Shown here piece after piece: positions 1-5,930 of a stretch of DNA of 7,226 nucleotides (its first letter is position 1; each line of letters opens with the position of its first letter). Origin of the DNA: Alphaproteobacteria bacterium (GTDB taxonomy: Bacteria; Pseudomonadota; Alphaproteobacteria; Puniceispirillales; Puniceispirillaceae); contig WTHW01000146.1 of the NCBI GenBank assembly GCA_011526395.1, forward strand, positions 1 to 7,226, written 5' to 3'. A program made the translations under genes and the position numbers. The notes beneath the pieces are model-generated. The model was not told where the DNA came from. It was given only the letters and a program-made list of their open reading frames with translations, and searched no databases.

Positions 1-738
1 GTGATCAGCTACTTGTGCAATGAACCACGGTCGTCCTACAGCGCCTCTTCCAACCAGCAAACCAGCCGCTCCAGAATATTTCATAGCATCACTCGCATCT
101 TGTAATGATGTGATGTCACCATTTGCAAACACTGGAATAGACACTGAATCAACTGTTTCTGCAATTTTATACCAATCGGCATTGCCTTTATACATTTGTG
201 TTCTCGTGCGCCCGTGAACAGCAAGAAGTTTTATACCCTCAGCCTCAGCTATACGGGCGATTGTAGGTGCATTTTTATGCTCATCATCCCAACCCAAACG
301 CATCTTTAATGTTACAGGCAGACTTACCGCATTCACAACAGCCTGGCATATTTTTGCAACTGCCAACTCATCTTGCATTAATGCTGAACCAGATAGGCGG
401 TTTGTTACTTTTTTAGCAGGGCAGCCCATGTTGATATCAATGATTTGTGCGCCGCTCATTTCAGCTAATTTTGCTGCCTCGGCCATCATTGCTGGATCCC
501 ATCCGGCAATTTGTATGGATAGCGGCGCCTCGTCATGAGCTGCCCCTTTTAACTTCTGTAATTCTATCCAAACATTTTGCAGAAATGCGTGAGACGCGAT
601 CATCTCAGATACAACAAGACCCCCACCCCATTTTCTCACGACATGGCGAAAGGGCTTGTCTGTAATGCCAGACATAGGCGCTAGAACCACATTATGTGGT
701 AAAATTACATTTCCAATGTTTAGTTGCTTATGCGCCAT
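1..738 (-). CDS. dusB: tRNA-dihydrouridine synthase DusB/NifR3 family (partial, C-terminus beyond left edge)
   Basis: This is a flavin-dependent enzyme that reduces specific uridines to dihydrouridine in the D-loop of tRNA, using FMN and NADPH in the cytoplasm. The 246 codons present cover most of the TIM-barrel catalytic domain. Visible motifs are the N-terminal LAPMSGITDKPFR (19-31), SEMIAS (44-49), the catalytic-cysteine motif NMGCPAKKV (103-111, C106), LKMRLGW (144-150), HGRTRTQMYKG (175-185) and ANGDI (205-209). The family is about 320-340 residues long, so the end of the barrel and the helical tRNA-binding domain lie outside the window. The ATG at 738-736 is chosen because it places the family N-terminus correctly. 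An in-frame ATG at 792-790 would add 18 unconserved-looking residues. The gene is divergent from ispDF. In many alphaproteobacteria it precedes ntrBC, which cannot be seen here. The subfamily assignment DusB rather than DusA/C rests on recognition of the sequence, not on an alignment. Confidence 0.95.
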   Translation of the reverse strand, partial: MAHKQLNIGNVILPHNVVLAPMSGITDKPFRHVVRKWGGGLVVSEMIASHAFLQNVWIELQKLKGAAHDEAPLSIQIAGWDPAMMAEAAKLAEMSGAQIIDINMGCPAKKVTNRLSGSALMQDELAVAKICQAVVNAVSLPVTLKMRLGWDDEHKNAPTIARIAEAEGIKLLAVHGRTRTQMYKGNADWYKIAETVDSVSIPVFANGDITSLQDASDAMKYSGAAGLLVGRGAVGRPWFIAQVADH

Positions 739-928
739 ATTGCATAGATATCCCAAAAGCAGTGACTGCCTAAATATTAGGCAATATATCATAAATGCTC
801 ACTTTTTACACAATAAATACATAGCCTTTAAACAGATTGCCGTTTCAATCTCATAGACAGATATGTTCAGGTTGCGGTAAAAATAACGAAGCCTAGTAAA
901 CCTTTGTACCAAATGAGCCTAACGCGAC
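739..928. promoter_or_regulatory. Divergent intergenic region between dusB and ispDF
   Basis: This AT-rich 190-bp stretch separates two divergent genes and must hold the promoters of both unless transcription enters from outside. Only weak sigma-70-like hexamers are visible. Towards ispDF there is TTGCCG (837-842) with AGATAT 16 nt further on, or TTGCGG (872-877) with TAGTAA 16 nt further on. Towards dusB, on the minus strand, there is TTGTGT (813-808) with TGATAT (791-786) after 16 nt. None is close to consensus, so the individual promoter calls are guesses. The region also holds the inverted repeat listed separately. I see no tRNA, riboswitch or convincing small ORF in it. Confidence 0.45.
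767..783. repeat. Perfect inverted repeat, 7-bp arms with a 3-nt centre
   Basis: TGCCTAA (767-773) and TTAGGCA (777-783) are exact reverse complements separated by ATA. The centre lies about 37 nt upstream of the dusB ATG and about 154 nt upstream of the ispDF ATG, next to a possible dusB -10 element. No T-tract follows on either strand, so it does not look like an intrinsic terminator. It could be a dimeric-regulator operator or a small 5'-UTR hairpin for dusB. I cannot assign it to a known regulator. Confidence 0.5.
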
Positions 929-2116
929 ATGAATTCCAATCAAATTTGCGATGTTGTATTACTTGCCGCAGGCGCCGCGCGTCGTATGAAAGGCATTAAA
1001 AAGCAGTTTGAAGTCATAAACGGGTTAGCTGTTTATGAACACGCGCTTAACTCCTTTGTAAATCACAAGAATATTGGAAAAATTGTTCTGGTAGTGGCTA
1101 GCAATGATGCGCAAGAGCTCGCAAAAAAACATGCCGCAGATGATATTGTTGTAACTATTGGCGGCTCAGAAAGACATTTGTCAGTAAAAGCAGGATTAGC
1201 ACAATTGCAGGACAGCGACGCAGATTATGTTGCCATTCATGATGCGGCTCGCCCTTTTATTCCCTCTCACATACTAGACGATGGAATAAAGGCACTTAAA
1301 GATGGACATGATGGTGTTATACCTGTTCTTCCGGTAGCAGATACCATTAAGCAAGTTGATGATAAAAATCAGACAAGCGTTAAGAAAACACTTCAGCGTG
1401 ATTTGTTGCGGCGCGTGCAAACCCCGCAATTTTTCAACGCCCAAATAATAAAAAATCTTCATAACGCAAATGATTTACAAACTAGTATGATTACAGATGA
1501 TGCCATGATGCTAGAAGCGGCAGGGTTGAATGTTTTCACCATAGATGGCGATGAACGACTAGATAAAATCACTTGGCAAGCTGACCTTGAAAAAATGAAA
1601 GACCAAAATATGAATTTCGAATTTCGTACTGGCACAGGCTTTGATGTGCATCGTTTTTCAGAAGGAACTGGACCAATCATGATTTGTGGCATTGGCGTAG
1701 AACATAACCAAGCGCTTGATGCACATTCTGATGGTGATGTTGGGATTCATGCCCTCTGTGATGCGATATTTGGCGCTCTTTGTGATGGTGATATTGGTAT
1801 GCACTTCCCGCCTAGCGATGATAAATGGAAGGGTGCATCATCTGATCAATTTTTAACATATGCTGTTGATAAAATCATCAAGGCAGGCGCGGAATTACGC
1901 CACGTTGATGTAACCATTCTATGCGAGACACCAAAAATTGGATCGCATCGCGATAAAATGCGCGAGCAGCTGGCTTCATTATGTAACATTCCAATGAGCC
2001 GCGTATCAGTAAAAGCAACAACGACTGAAAAGCTCGGCTTTACTGGACGCGCCGAAGGCATAGCCGCGCAAGCAGCTGCCACGATAGCCTTGCCGATGGC
2101 AAAGGAGATGAGCTGA
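929..2116 (+). CDS. ispDF: Bifunctional IspD/IspF: 2-C-methyl-D-erythritol 4-phosphate cytidylyltransferase / MEcPP synthase
   Basis: This fusion catalyses two non-consecutive steps of the MEP isoprenoid pathway. IspD joins MEP and CTP to give CDP-ME, and IspF cyclises CDP-ME 2-phosphate to MEcPP, releasing CMP. The IspD domain spans about residues 7-223: LLAAGAARRM (11-20) with K25-Q26-F27 for CTP binding, GGSERHLSV (78-86), VAIHDAARPF (101-110), TPQ (165-167), TDDA (189-192) and K213 in the DKIT motif. The IspF domain spans about 231-390: GFDVHRF (237-243) with metal ligands D239 and H241, AHSDGDV (265-271), metal ligand H274, DIGMHFPPSD (288-297) and TTTEKLGFTGR (364-374). The total of 395 residues is normal for the fused form common in alphaproteobacteria. 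The start is well bounded, since an in-frame TAA at 920-922 precedes the ATG, but the Shine-Dalgarno sequence is poor. IspE, the intervening kinase, is not in this window. First gene of the ispDF-pgpA-cinA group. Confidence 0.97.
   Translation: MNSNQICDVVLLAAGAARRMKGIKKQFEVINGLAVYEHALNSFVNHKNIGKIVLVVASNDAQELAKKHAADDIVVTIGGSERHLSVKAGLAQLQDSDADYVAIHDAARPFIPSHILDDGIKALKDGHDGVIPVLPVADTIKQVDDKNQTSVKKTLQRDLLRRVQTPQFFNAQIIKNLHNANDLQTSMITDDAMMLEAAGLNVFTIDGDERLDKITWQADLEKMKDQNMNFEFRTGTGFDVHRFSEGTGPIMICGIGVEHNQALDAHSDGDVGIHALCDAIFGALCDGDIGMHFPPSDDKWKGASSDQFLTYAVDKIIKAGAELRHVDVTILCETPKIGSHRDKMREQLASLCNIPMSRVSVKATTTEKLGFTGRAEGIAAQAAATIALPMAKEMS
2102..2107 (+). promoter_or_regulatory. Ribosome binding site of pgpA
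   Basis: AAGGAG lies inside the last codons of ispDF, 8 nt before the pgpA ATG. It is the clearest Shine-Dalgarno sequence in the plus-strand operon and fixes the pgpA start, which overlaps the ispDF stop codon by one base (TGATG). Confidence 0.8.
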
Positions 2117-2577
2117 TGTCACTTGCCCGCAATATAGCAACACTTGGCCCAATTGGCACATCATTGCCAGCACCGGGCACTGCCGGCTCTTTTGTCGCTC
2201 TCATAGCTGGCTATTTCATATTGTCAGCTGGTTTTATGTGGCTAGCTTTTTCAACCTTGATGGTCTTGTTTGTTGGCGTTTGGGCATCATCAAAATACGA
2301 GACGGAAACTGGCAAGAAAGACGCCTCTGAGGTCGTGATTGATGAAGTAGCTGGACAATGGTCTGTCTTGCTAGTTGCCCCTTTGAGCATAGAAGCATTT
2401 CTAGCTGCATTTCTTTTGTTCCGTCTCTTCGATATATTAAAGCCATTTCCTGTTAATAAAGCAGACCAAATAAAAGGTGGGATAGGCGTGATGGCAGATG
2501 ATATGGTCGCTGGCTTCCTTGCAGGTGCCTGTCTTATCATATTGATGATAGCTGGCCTGATTTCCACACAGATGTAA
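2116..2577 (+). CDS. pgpA: Phosphatidylglycerophosphatase A
   Basis: This membrane enzyme removes the terminal phosphate of phosphatidylglycerol phosphate to make phosphatidylglycerol, the precursor of cardiolipin. The 153-residue protein is of usual length for the family. Conserved parts are PAPGTAGSF (18-26), the acidic motif DASEVVIDEVAGQW (69-82), FRLFDILKPFP (102-112) and GGIGVMADDMVAG (121-133); D76, E77, D128 and D129 are the likely Mg-binding and catalytic carboxylates. Hydrophobic stretches at about 26-57, 84-105 and 131-149 fit three to four membrane segments. The ATG overlaps the ispDF stop by one base and has a strong Shine-Dalgarno, so translation is probably coupled to ispDF. 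The name pgpA distinguishes it from the unrelated PgpB and PgpC phosphatases. Confidence 0.95.
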   Translation: MSLARNIATLGPIGTSLPAPGTAGSFVALIAGYFILSAGFMWLAFSTLMVLFVGVWASSKYETETGKKDASEVVIDEVAGQWSVLLVAPLSIEAFLAAFLLFRLFDILKPFPVNKADQIKGGIGVMADDMVAGFLAGACLIILMIAGLISTQM

Positions 2578-2579
2578 TT

Positions 2580-3053
2580 ATGACAGTAACTATCGCACAA
2601 ACAGTAATCACGAAACTGGCGTCAAAAAATTTGTTGATACGCTGTGCTGAGTCATGCACTGGCGGTCTCATTATGGCAGCTTTGACAGATGTGTCTGGCT
2701 CATCGAAAGTCGTTGATAGAGGCTTTGTAACCTATTCAAATGATGCAAAAAGAGACTTATTAGGCGTCAATGAACAAACACTCGATATTTATGGTGCCGT
2801 TTCAGCAGAAACAGCATTTGAAATGGTACAAGGCGCACAACATAAAGACCCTGTTGCAGCTATCTCTGTTACAGGCATTGCTGGTCCTAATGGGGGAAGT
2901 GATGAGAAGCCAGTTGGCACAATATGGATTGGCACGGCCGTCCCAAACAAACAGACTTTGGTGAAATCATATTTCTTTAGCGGTAACAGACAAGATATTA
3001 GAGAACAAACCGTTTTCGCATCATTGACACAACTGCTTAGCTTGCTTGACTGA
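2580..3053 (+). CDS. cinA: CinA C-terminal-domain protein, probable nicotinamide-nucleotide amidase (PncC)
   Basis: The 157-residue protein corresponds to the stand-alone CinA C-terminal domain, without the N-terminal molybdopterin-binding-like domain of full-length CinA. Characterised members (PncC) deamidate nicotinamide mononucleotide to nicotinate mononucleotide, returning it to NAD synthesis. Conserved motifs are AESCTGG (23-29, with the conserved serine S25), VTYSNDAK (49-56), YGAVS (70-74), VTGIAGPNGGSDEKPVGT (96-113) and a final alpha-helical stretch. The ATG lies two bases after the pgpA stop and no Shine-Dalgarno sequence is visible, so expression probably relies on coupling to pgpA. 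The last 17 bp overlap the end of the convergent ratA gene. The family assignment is secure. The amidase activity is inferred from the family and not proved by the motifs alone. Confidence 0.93.
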   Translation: MTVTIAQTVITKLASKNLLIRCAESCTGGLIMAALTDVSGSSKVVDRGFVTYSNDAKRDLLGVNEQTLDIYGAVSAETAFEMVQGAQHKDPVAAISVTGIAGPNGGSDEKPVGTIWIGTAVPNKQTLVKSYFFSGNRQDIREQTVFASLTQLLSLLD

Positions 3054-3501
3054 TATCAGATGGTTTCTCAACACCATATAAATCATCCGCACGCGTTTCA
3101 AATGCGCGCACCATGCGCTTTACGGCTTCTGTGAATAAGCTTTCAATAACAGTTTGTAAAATTCGGGAGTTAAATTCAAAATCGACGTAAAAATCAATCT
3201 CGCATCCCTGCTCGTGAGGCAAAAAAGCCCACGTATTCTTCAGATATTTGAAGGGACCTTCAGCATATTCAACATGAATTTCCATAGCCGCCTCATCAAG
3301 TCTTACATGAGAGGTGAAACGTTCTTTAAACATCTGGAAGCCGATTATTAGATCAGCGACTAATTTATCTTCATCTTTGCTTCTTATGCGCGCTGCAAGG
3401 CACCAGGGCAAAAATTCAGGGTATTTAGCCACGTCTGCCACAAGAGCATATAAATGCTCTGGCTTATGTTTTAAAATACGTCGCTCGGCATGTTGTGTCA
3501 T
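3037..3501 (-). CDS. ratA: Coq10/RatA-family START-like (polyketide cyclase/SRPBCC) protein
   Basis: This 154-residue soluble protein has the START-like lipid-binding fold of the family. Recognisable parts are VADVAKYPEFLPWC (21-34), the variable strand region ending at EGPFKYLKNTWAF (81-93), DFYVDFEFNSRILQ, and the C-terminal helix containing VKRMVRAFETRADDLYG. Eukaryotic Coq10 binds ubiquinone and supports respiration. The E. coli homologue was described as RatA, which inhibits 70S ribosome assembly. For an alphaproteobacterial protein encoded at the end of the pdh-lipA operon, the Coq10-like respiratory role seems the more likely; this is inference. The ATG lies 12 nt after the lipA stop, with a weak AGGCAG ribosome site at 3510-3505. 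The gene is the last of its operon and overlaps cinA tail to tail. Confidence 0.9.
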   Translation of the reverse strand: MTQHAERRILKHKPEHLYALVADVAKYPEFLPWCLAARIRSKDEDKLVADLIIGFQMFKERFTSHVRLDEAAMEIHVEYAEGPFKYLKNTWAFLPHEQGCEIDFYVDFEFNSRILQTVIESLFTEAVKRMVRAFETRADDLYGVEKPSDISQAS

Positions 3502-3513
3502 TTGCTGCCTATA

Positions 3514-4464
3514 TTAAGCCCTTAACTTCTTTTCTCGCGCAATCTTAAGTTCAGCAAAATCAGCATCTGCGTGATAGGATGACCTTGTCAGAGGTGTCGA
3601 TGACATCATCAAAAACCCTTTTGCTTCACCTTGTGTGGCATAGGCTTTGAATTGCTCTGGCGTCACAAACCTGTCAACAGCTGCGTGTTTTGGTGTTGGC
3701 TGTAAATACTGCCCTATTGTCATAAAATCAACATCTGCGGCGCGCAAATCATCCATTATTTGCGCAACCTCTCCATCTTCTTCACCAAGACCAACCATAA
3801 TACCTGATTTTGTAAAGATAGATGGATCTAATTTTTTTACATCTTGGAGTATGGATAATGAATGAAAATATCGCGCGCCTGGGCGAATAGAAGGATACAG
3901 GCGTGGCACTGTTTCCATATTATGGTTAAAGACATCTGGTCGTGCTTCTACAACGATTTCCAATGCGCCCTCTTTTTTCAAAAAATCAGGTGTTAAAATT
4001 TCAATCGTCGTATGCGGTGATGCTTGTCTAATCGCTGAGATAGTTTGAGCAAAATGAAGAGCGCCGCCATCATCAAGGTCATCTCTATCAACAGATGTAA
4101 TCACAACATGCGTTAACCCAAGCTTTGCAACAGCTTTGGCAACATTTTCTGGCTCATGTGGGTCTAGTAAATCAGGGCGACCCGTGGCCACATTACAAAA
4201 TGCACAAGCTCTTGTGCAGACAGAGCCTAAAATCATCATAGTTGCATGCTTATTGGCCCAACATTCACCAATATTTGGACAGGCAGCTTCCTCACATACG
4301 GTGACCAAATCTAAGTCACGCATCAGCGCTCTTGTTTCAGCGTAAGCCTTTGAAGTAGGCGCTTTCACGCGGAGCCAATCTGGACGTGACGGCTGTGGTC
4401 TGTCCGGATTTCGTCTTTTTTCTGGATGCCTTGCGGCACCGGTTTTTTCATTAGGAGTTGGCAT
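3514..4464 (-). CDS. lipA: Lipoyl synthase (radical SAM)
   Basis: LipA inserts two sulfur atoms at C6 and C8 of protein-bound octanoyl groups, producing the lipoyl cofactor of 2-oxoacid dehydrogenases. At 316 residues it has normal length. Cluster ligands are complete: the auxiliary [4Fe-4S] motif C57-x4-C62-x5-C68 (from CEEAACPNIGEC), the radical-SAM motif C83-x3-C87-x2-C90, and the C-terminal RSSYHAD (294-300), whose serine completes the auxiliary cluster. Other family motifs are GRPDLLDPHEPENVA, TSVDRDDLDDGG, VFNHNMETVPRLY, KSGIMVGLGE and MTIGQYLQPT. The N-terminal 28 residues are basic and proline-rich, as is usual in alphaproteobacterial LipA. The ATG has a good AGGGGG ribosome site. It sits directly after lpd in the pdh operon, whose E2 subunit (pdhC) is its likely substrate. 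LipB is not in this window. Confidence 0.98.
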   Translation of the reverse strand: MPTPNEKTGAARHPEKRRNPDRPQPSRPDWLRVKAPTSKAYAETRALMRDLDLVTVCEEAACPNIGECWANKHATMMILGSVCTRACAFCNVATGRPDLLDPHEPENVAKAVAKLGLTHVVITSVDRDDLDDGGALHFAQTISAIRQASPHTTIEILTPDFLKKEGALEIVVEARPDVFNHNMETVPRLYPSIRPGARYFHSLSILQDVKKLDPSIFTKSGIMVGLGEEDGEVAQIMDDLRAADVDFMTIGQYLQPTPKHAAVDRFVTPEQFKAYATQGEAKGFLMMSSTPLTRSSYHADADFAELKIAREKKLRA

Positions 4465-4469
4465 GGCTG

Positions 4470-4475
4470 CCCCCT
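4470..4475 (-). promoter_or_regulatory. Ribosome binding site of lipA
   Basis: On the minus strand AGGGGG lies 5 nt before the lipA ATG, within the 31-nt gap after lpd. It supports the ATG at 4464-4462 as the lipA start. The gap contains no terminator-like hairpin, so readthrough from lpd is expected. Confidence 0.65.
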
Positions 4476-4495
4476 ATCTATTTATCGACGCATTT

Positions 4496-5908
4496 TTAGA
4501 AATGAATGGCTCTATCATAGGCATCTAATACAGATTCATGCATGGCTTCTGATAAAGTCGGATGTGGAAAGATTGTCTGCATCAACTCTGCTTCAGTGGT
4601 CTCTAATGTTCTTGCTATCGCATATCCTTGAATCATTTCAGTTACTTCGGGGCCAATCATGTGAGCGCCAAGCAACTCCCCCGTTTTAGCATCAAATATC
4701 GTTTTGATCATACCTTCATCATCACCCAGAGCGATGGCTTTACCATTTGCAAGGAATGGGAAGCGCCCTACTTTGATATCATGACCCTTTTGTTTTGCCA
4801 GCTCTTCGGTCAATCCAACAGATGCAATCTGCGGACGGCAATATGTACAGCCTGGCACTGAATTTTCAGCAATTTTATGCACATCTTTCACGCCAGCAAT
4901 TTTTTCAACACAAATAATGCCCTCGTGGCTTGCTTTATGTGCCAGCCACGGTGCGCCGGTTACATCACCAATGGCGTAAATGCCTGCCTCACTAGTTGCA
5001 CCATAACCATCAGTTGCTATATGGCCTCTTTCAATCTTAACTTTCGTCCCCTCAAGTCCAAGATTTTCAGAATTGCCAACAATGCCTATCGCCATAATGA
5101 CACGCTCAGCTGAAATATTTGTTATCTTACCTTTTACATCAATGGAAGCAGTCACAATATCTTTGCTTTTTTCGAGTTTTTGTAATTTGGCAGATGTTAG
5201 AATTTTCATACCACGTTTTTCAAAAGCCTTTTGAGCCATTGCAGAGATTTCAGCATCTTCAGCATTCAAAATACGGTCCATGGCTTCGATAACAGTAACC
5301 TCGACACCCATATCACGGTAGAAACTGGCAAATTCGATACCAATCGCGCCTGAACCCACCAGAATCAAGGATTTTGGCATCGTTTGAGGCACCATTGCAT
5401 CACGATATGTGACAACTTGTTTGCCATCCGCTTCCATATTTGGAATTTGACGCGCTCTTGCCCCTGTTGCAATGATGACATGCCTTGATGTGATTTTGCT
5501 TTCTGATTTGCCTGTGATAGAGACGATGTGATTAGCGCCAGATTTGCCTGATAGCTTTGCAACGCCGTCAATTACATCGACTTTGTTCTTTTTCAACAGA
5601 TGCGAAACACCGCCAGAGAGCCTGTTAGCAACCGCGCGAGATCTCTCTACTACTTTTGCTAAATTGACTTTAACATCTCCTGTCACCTCAATGCCATAAT
5701 CAGACAAATGTTCGAGGTTGTGACGCAATTCAGCCGCTCTTAGAAGCGCTTTTGTTGGTATGCACCCCCAATTCAAGCAAATGCCACCCAAATGTTCTTT
5801 TTCAACGACAGCTGCGCGCATGCCAAGTTGTGACGCACGGATAGCAGCGACATAGCCACCTGGTCCGCCGCCTATTACAACAACATCATACTCTTTTTGA
5901 TTTGCCAT
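4496..5908 (-). CDS. lpdA: Dihydrolipoyl dehydrogenase (E3 of the pyruvate dehydrogenase complex)
   Basis: This FAD-dependent flavoenzyme re-oxidises the dihydrolipoyl groups of E2 and passes electrons to NAD. At 470 residues it has family length, with no N-terminal lipoyl domain. Features in order: the FAD dinucleotide-binding motif GGGPGGYVAA (13-22), the redox-active disulfide C44-x4-C49 in GGICLNWGCIPTK, the ATGA motif (147-150), the NAD-binding GSGAIG (185-190), the second FAD motif YAIGDVTG (about 311-318, D315), and the dimer-domain catalytic pair H449 (HPT) and E454. GIVGNSENLGLE and PGCTYCRPQIASVG resemble E3 proteins encoded in alphaproteobacterial pdh operons. The position straight after pdhC assigns it to the pyruvate dehydrogenase complex, although it may also serve other 2-oxoacid dehydrogenases. 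A GAGAGA ribosome-site-like sequence (5917-5912) lies close to the ATG. Confidence 0.97.
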   Translation of the reverse strand: MANQKEYDVVVIGGGPGGYVAAIRASQLGMRAAVVEKEHLGGICLNWGCIPTKALLRAAELRHNLEHLSDYGIEVTGDVKVNLAKVVERSRAVANRLSGGVSHLLKKNKVDVIDGVAKLSGKSGANHIVSITGKSESKITSRHVIIATGARARQIPNMEADGKQVVTYRDAMVPQTMPKSLILVGSGAIGIEFASFYRDMGVEVTVIEAMDRILNAEDAEISAMAQKAFEKRGMKILTSAKLQKLEKSKDIVTASIDVKGKITNISAERVIMAIGIVGNSENLGLEGTKVKIERGHIATDGYGATSEAGIYAIGDVTGAPWLAHKASHEGIICVEKIAGVKDVHKIAENSVPGCTYCRPQIASVGLTEELAKQKGHDIKVGRFPFLANGKAIALGDDEGMIKTIFDAKTGELLGAHMIGPEVTEMIQGYAIARTLETTEAELMQTIFPHPTLSEAMHESVLDAYDRAIHF

Positions 5909-5930
5909 TATTCTCTCGTTTATATTTTTT

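Noticed and set aside
447..665. 72-codon plus-strand frame, with similar ones at 20-217 and 656-856
   Set aside because: These are antisense to dusB or run from it into the intergenic region. The minus strand reads as an intact DusB, and the plus-strand frames show no recognisable domain.
2211..2600. 129-codon open frame on the minus strand opposite pgpA
   Set aside because: It lies antisense to pgpA, which has clear family motifs and a strong ribosome site. The antisense translation resembles no family I recognise and has no ribosome site, so it is a shadow frame.
3050..3059. 10-bp palindrome CTGATATCAG at the cinA stop
   Set aside because: It is short and isolated, and sits inside the ratA C-terminal codons. 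Such a palindrome is readily expected by chance in a window of this size.
3060..3077. Possible hairpin ATGGT...ACCAT just after the cinA stop
   Set aside because: The arms are only 5 bp with an 8-nt loop, no T-tract follows, and the sequence is coding for ratA. It is not a credible terminator.
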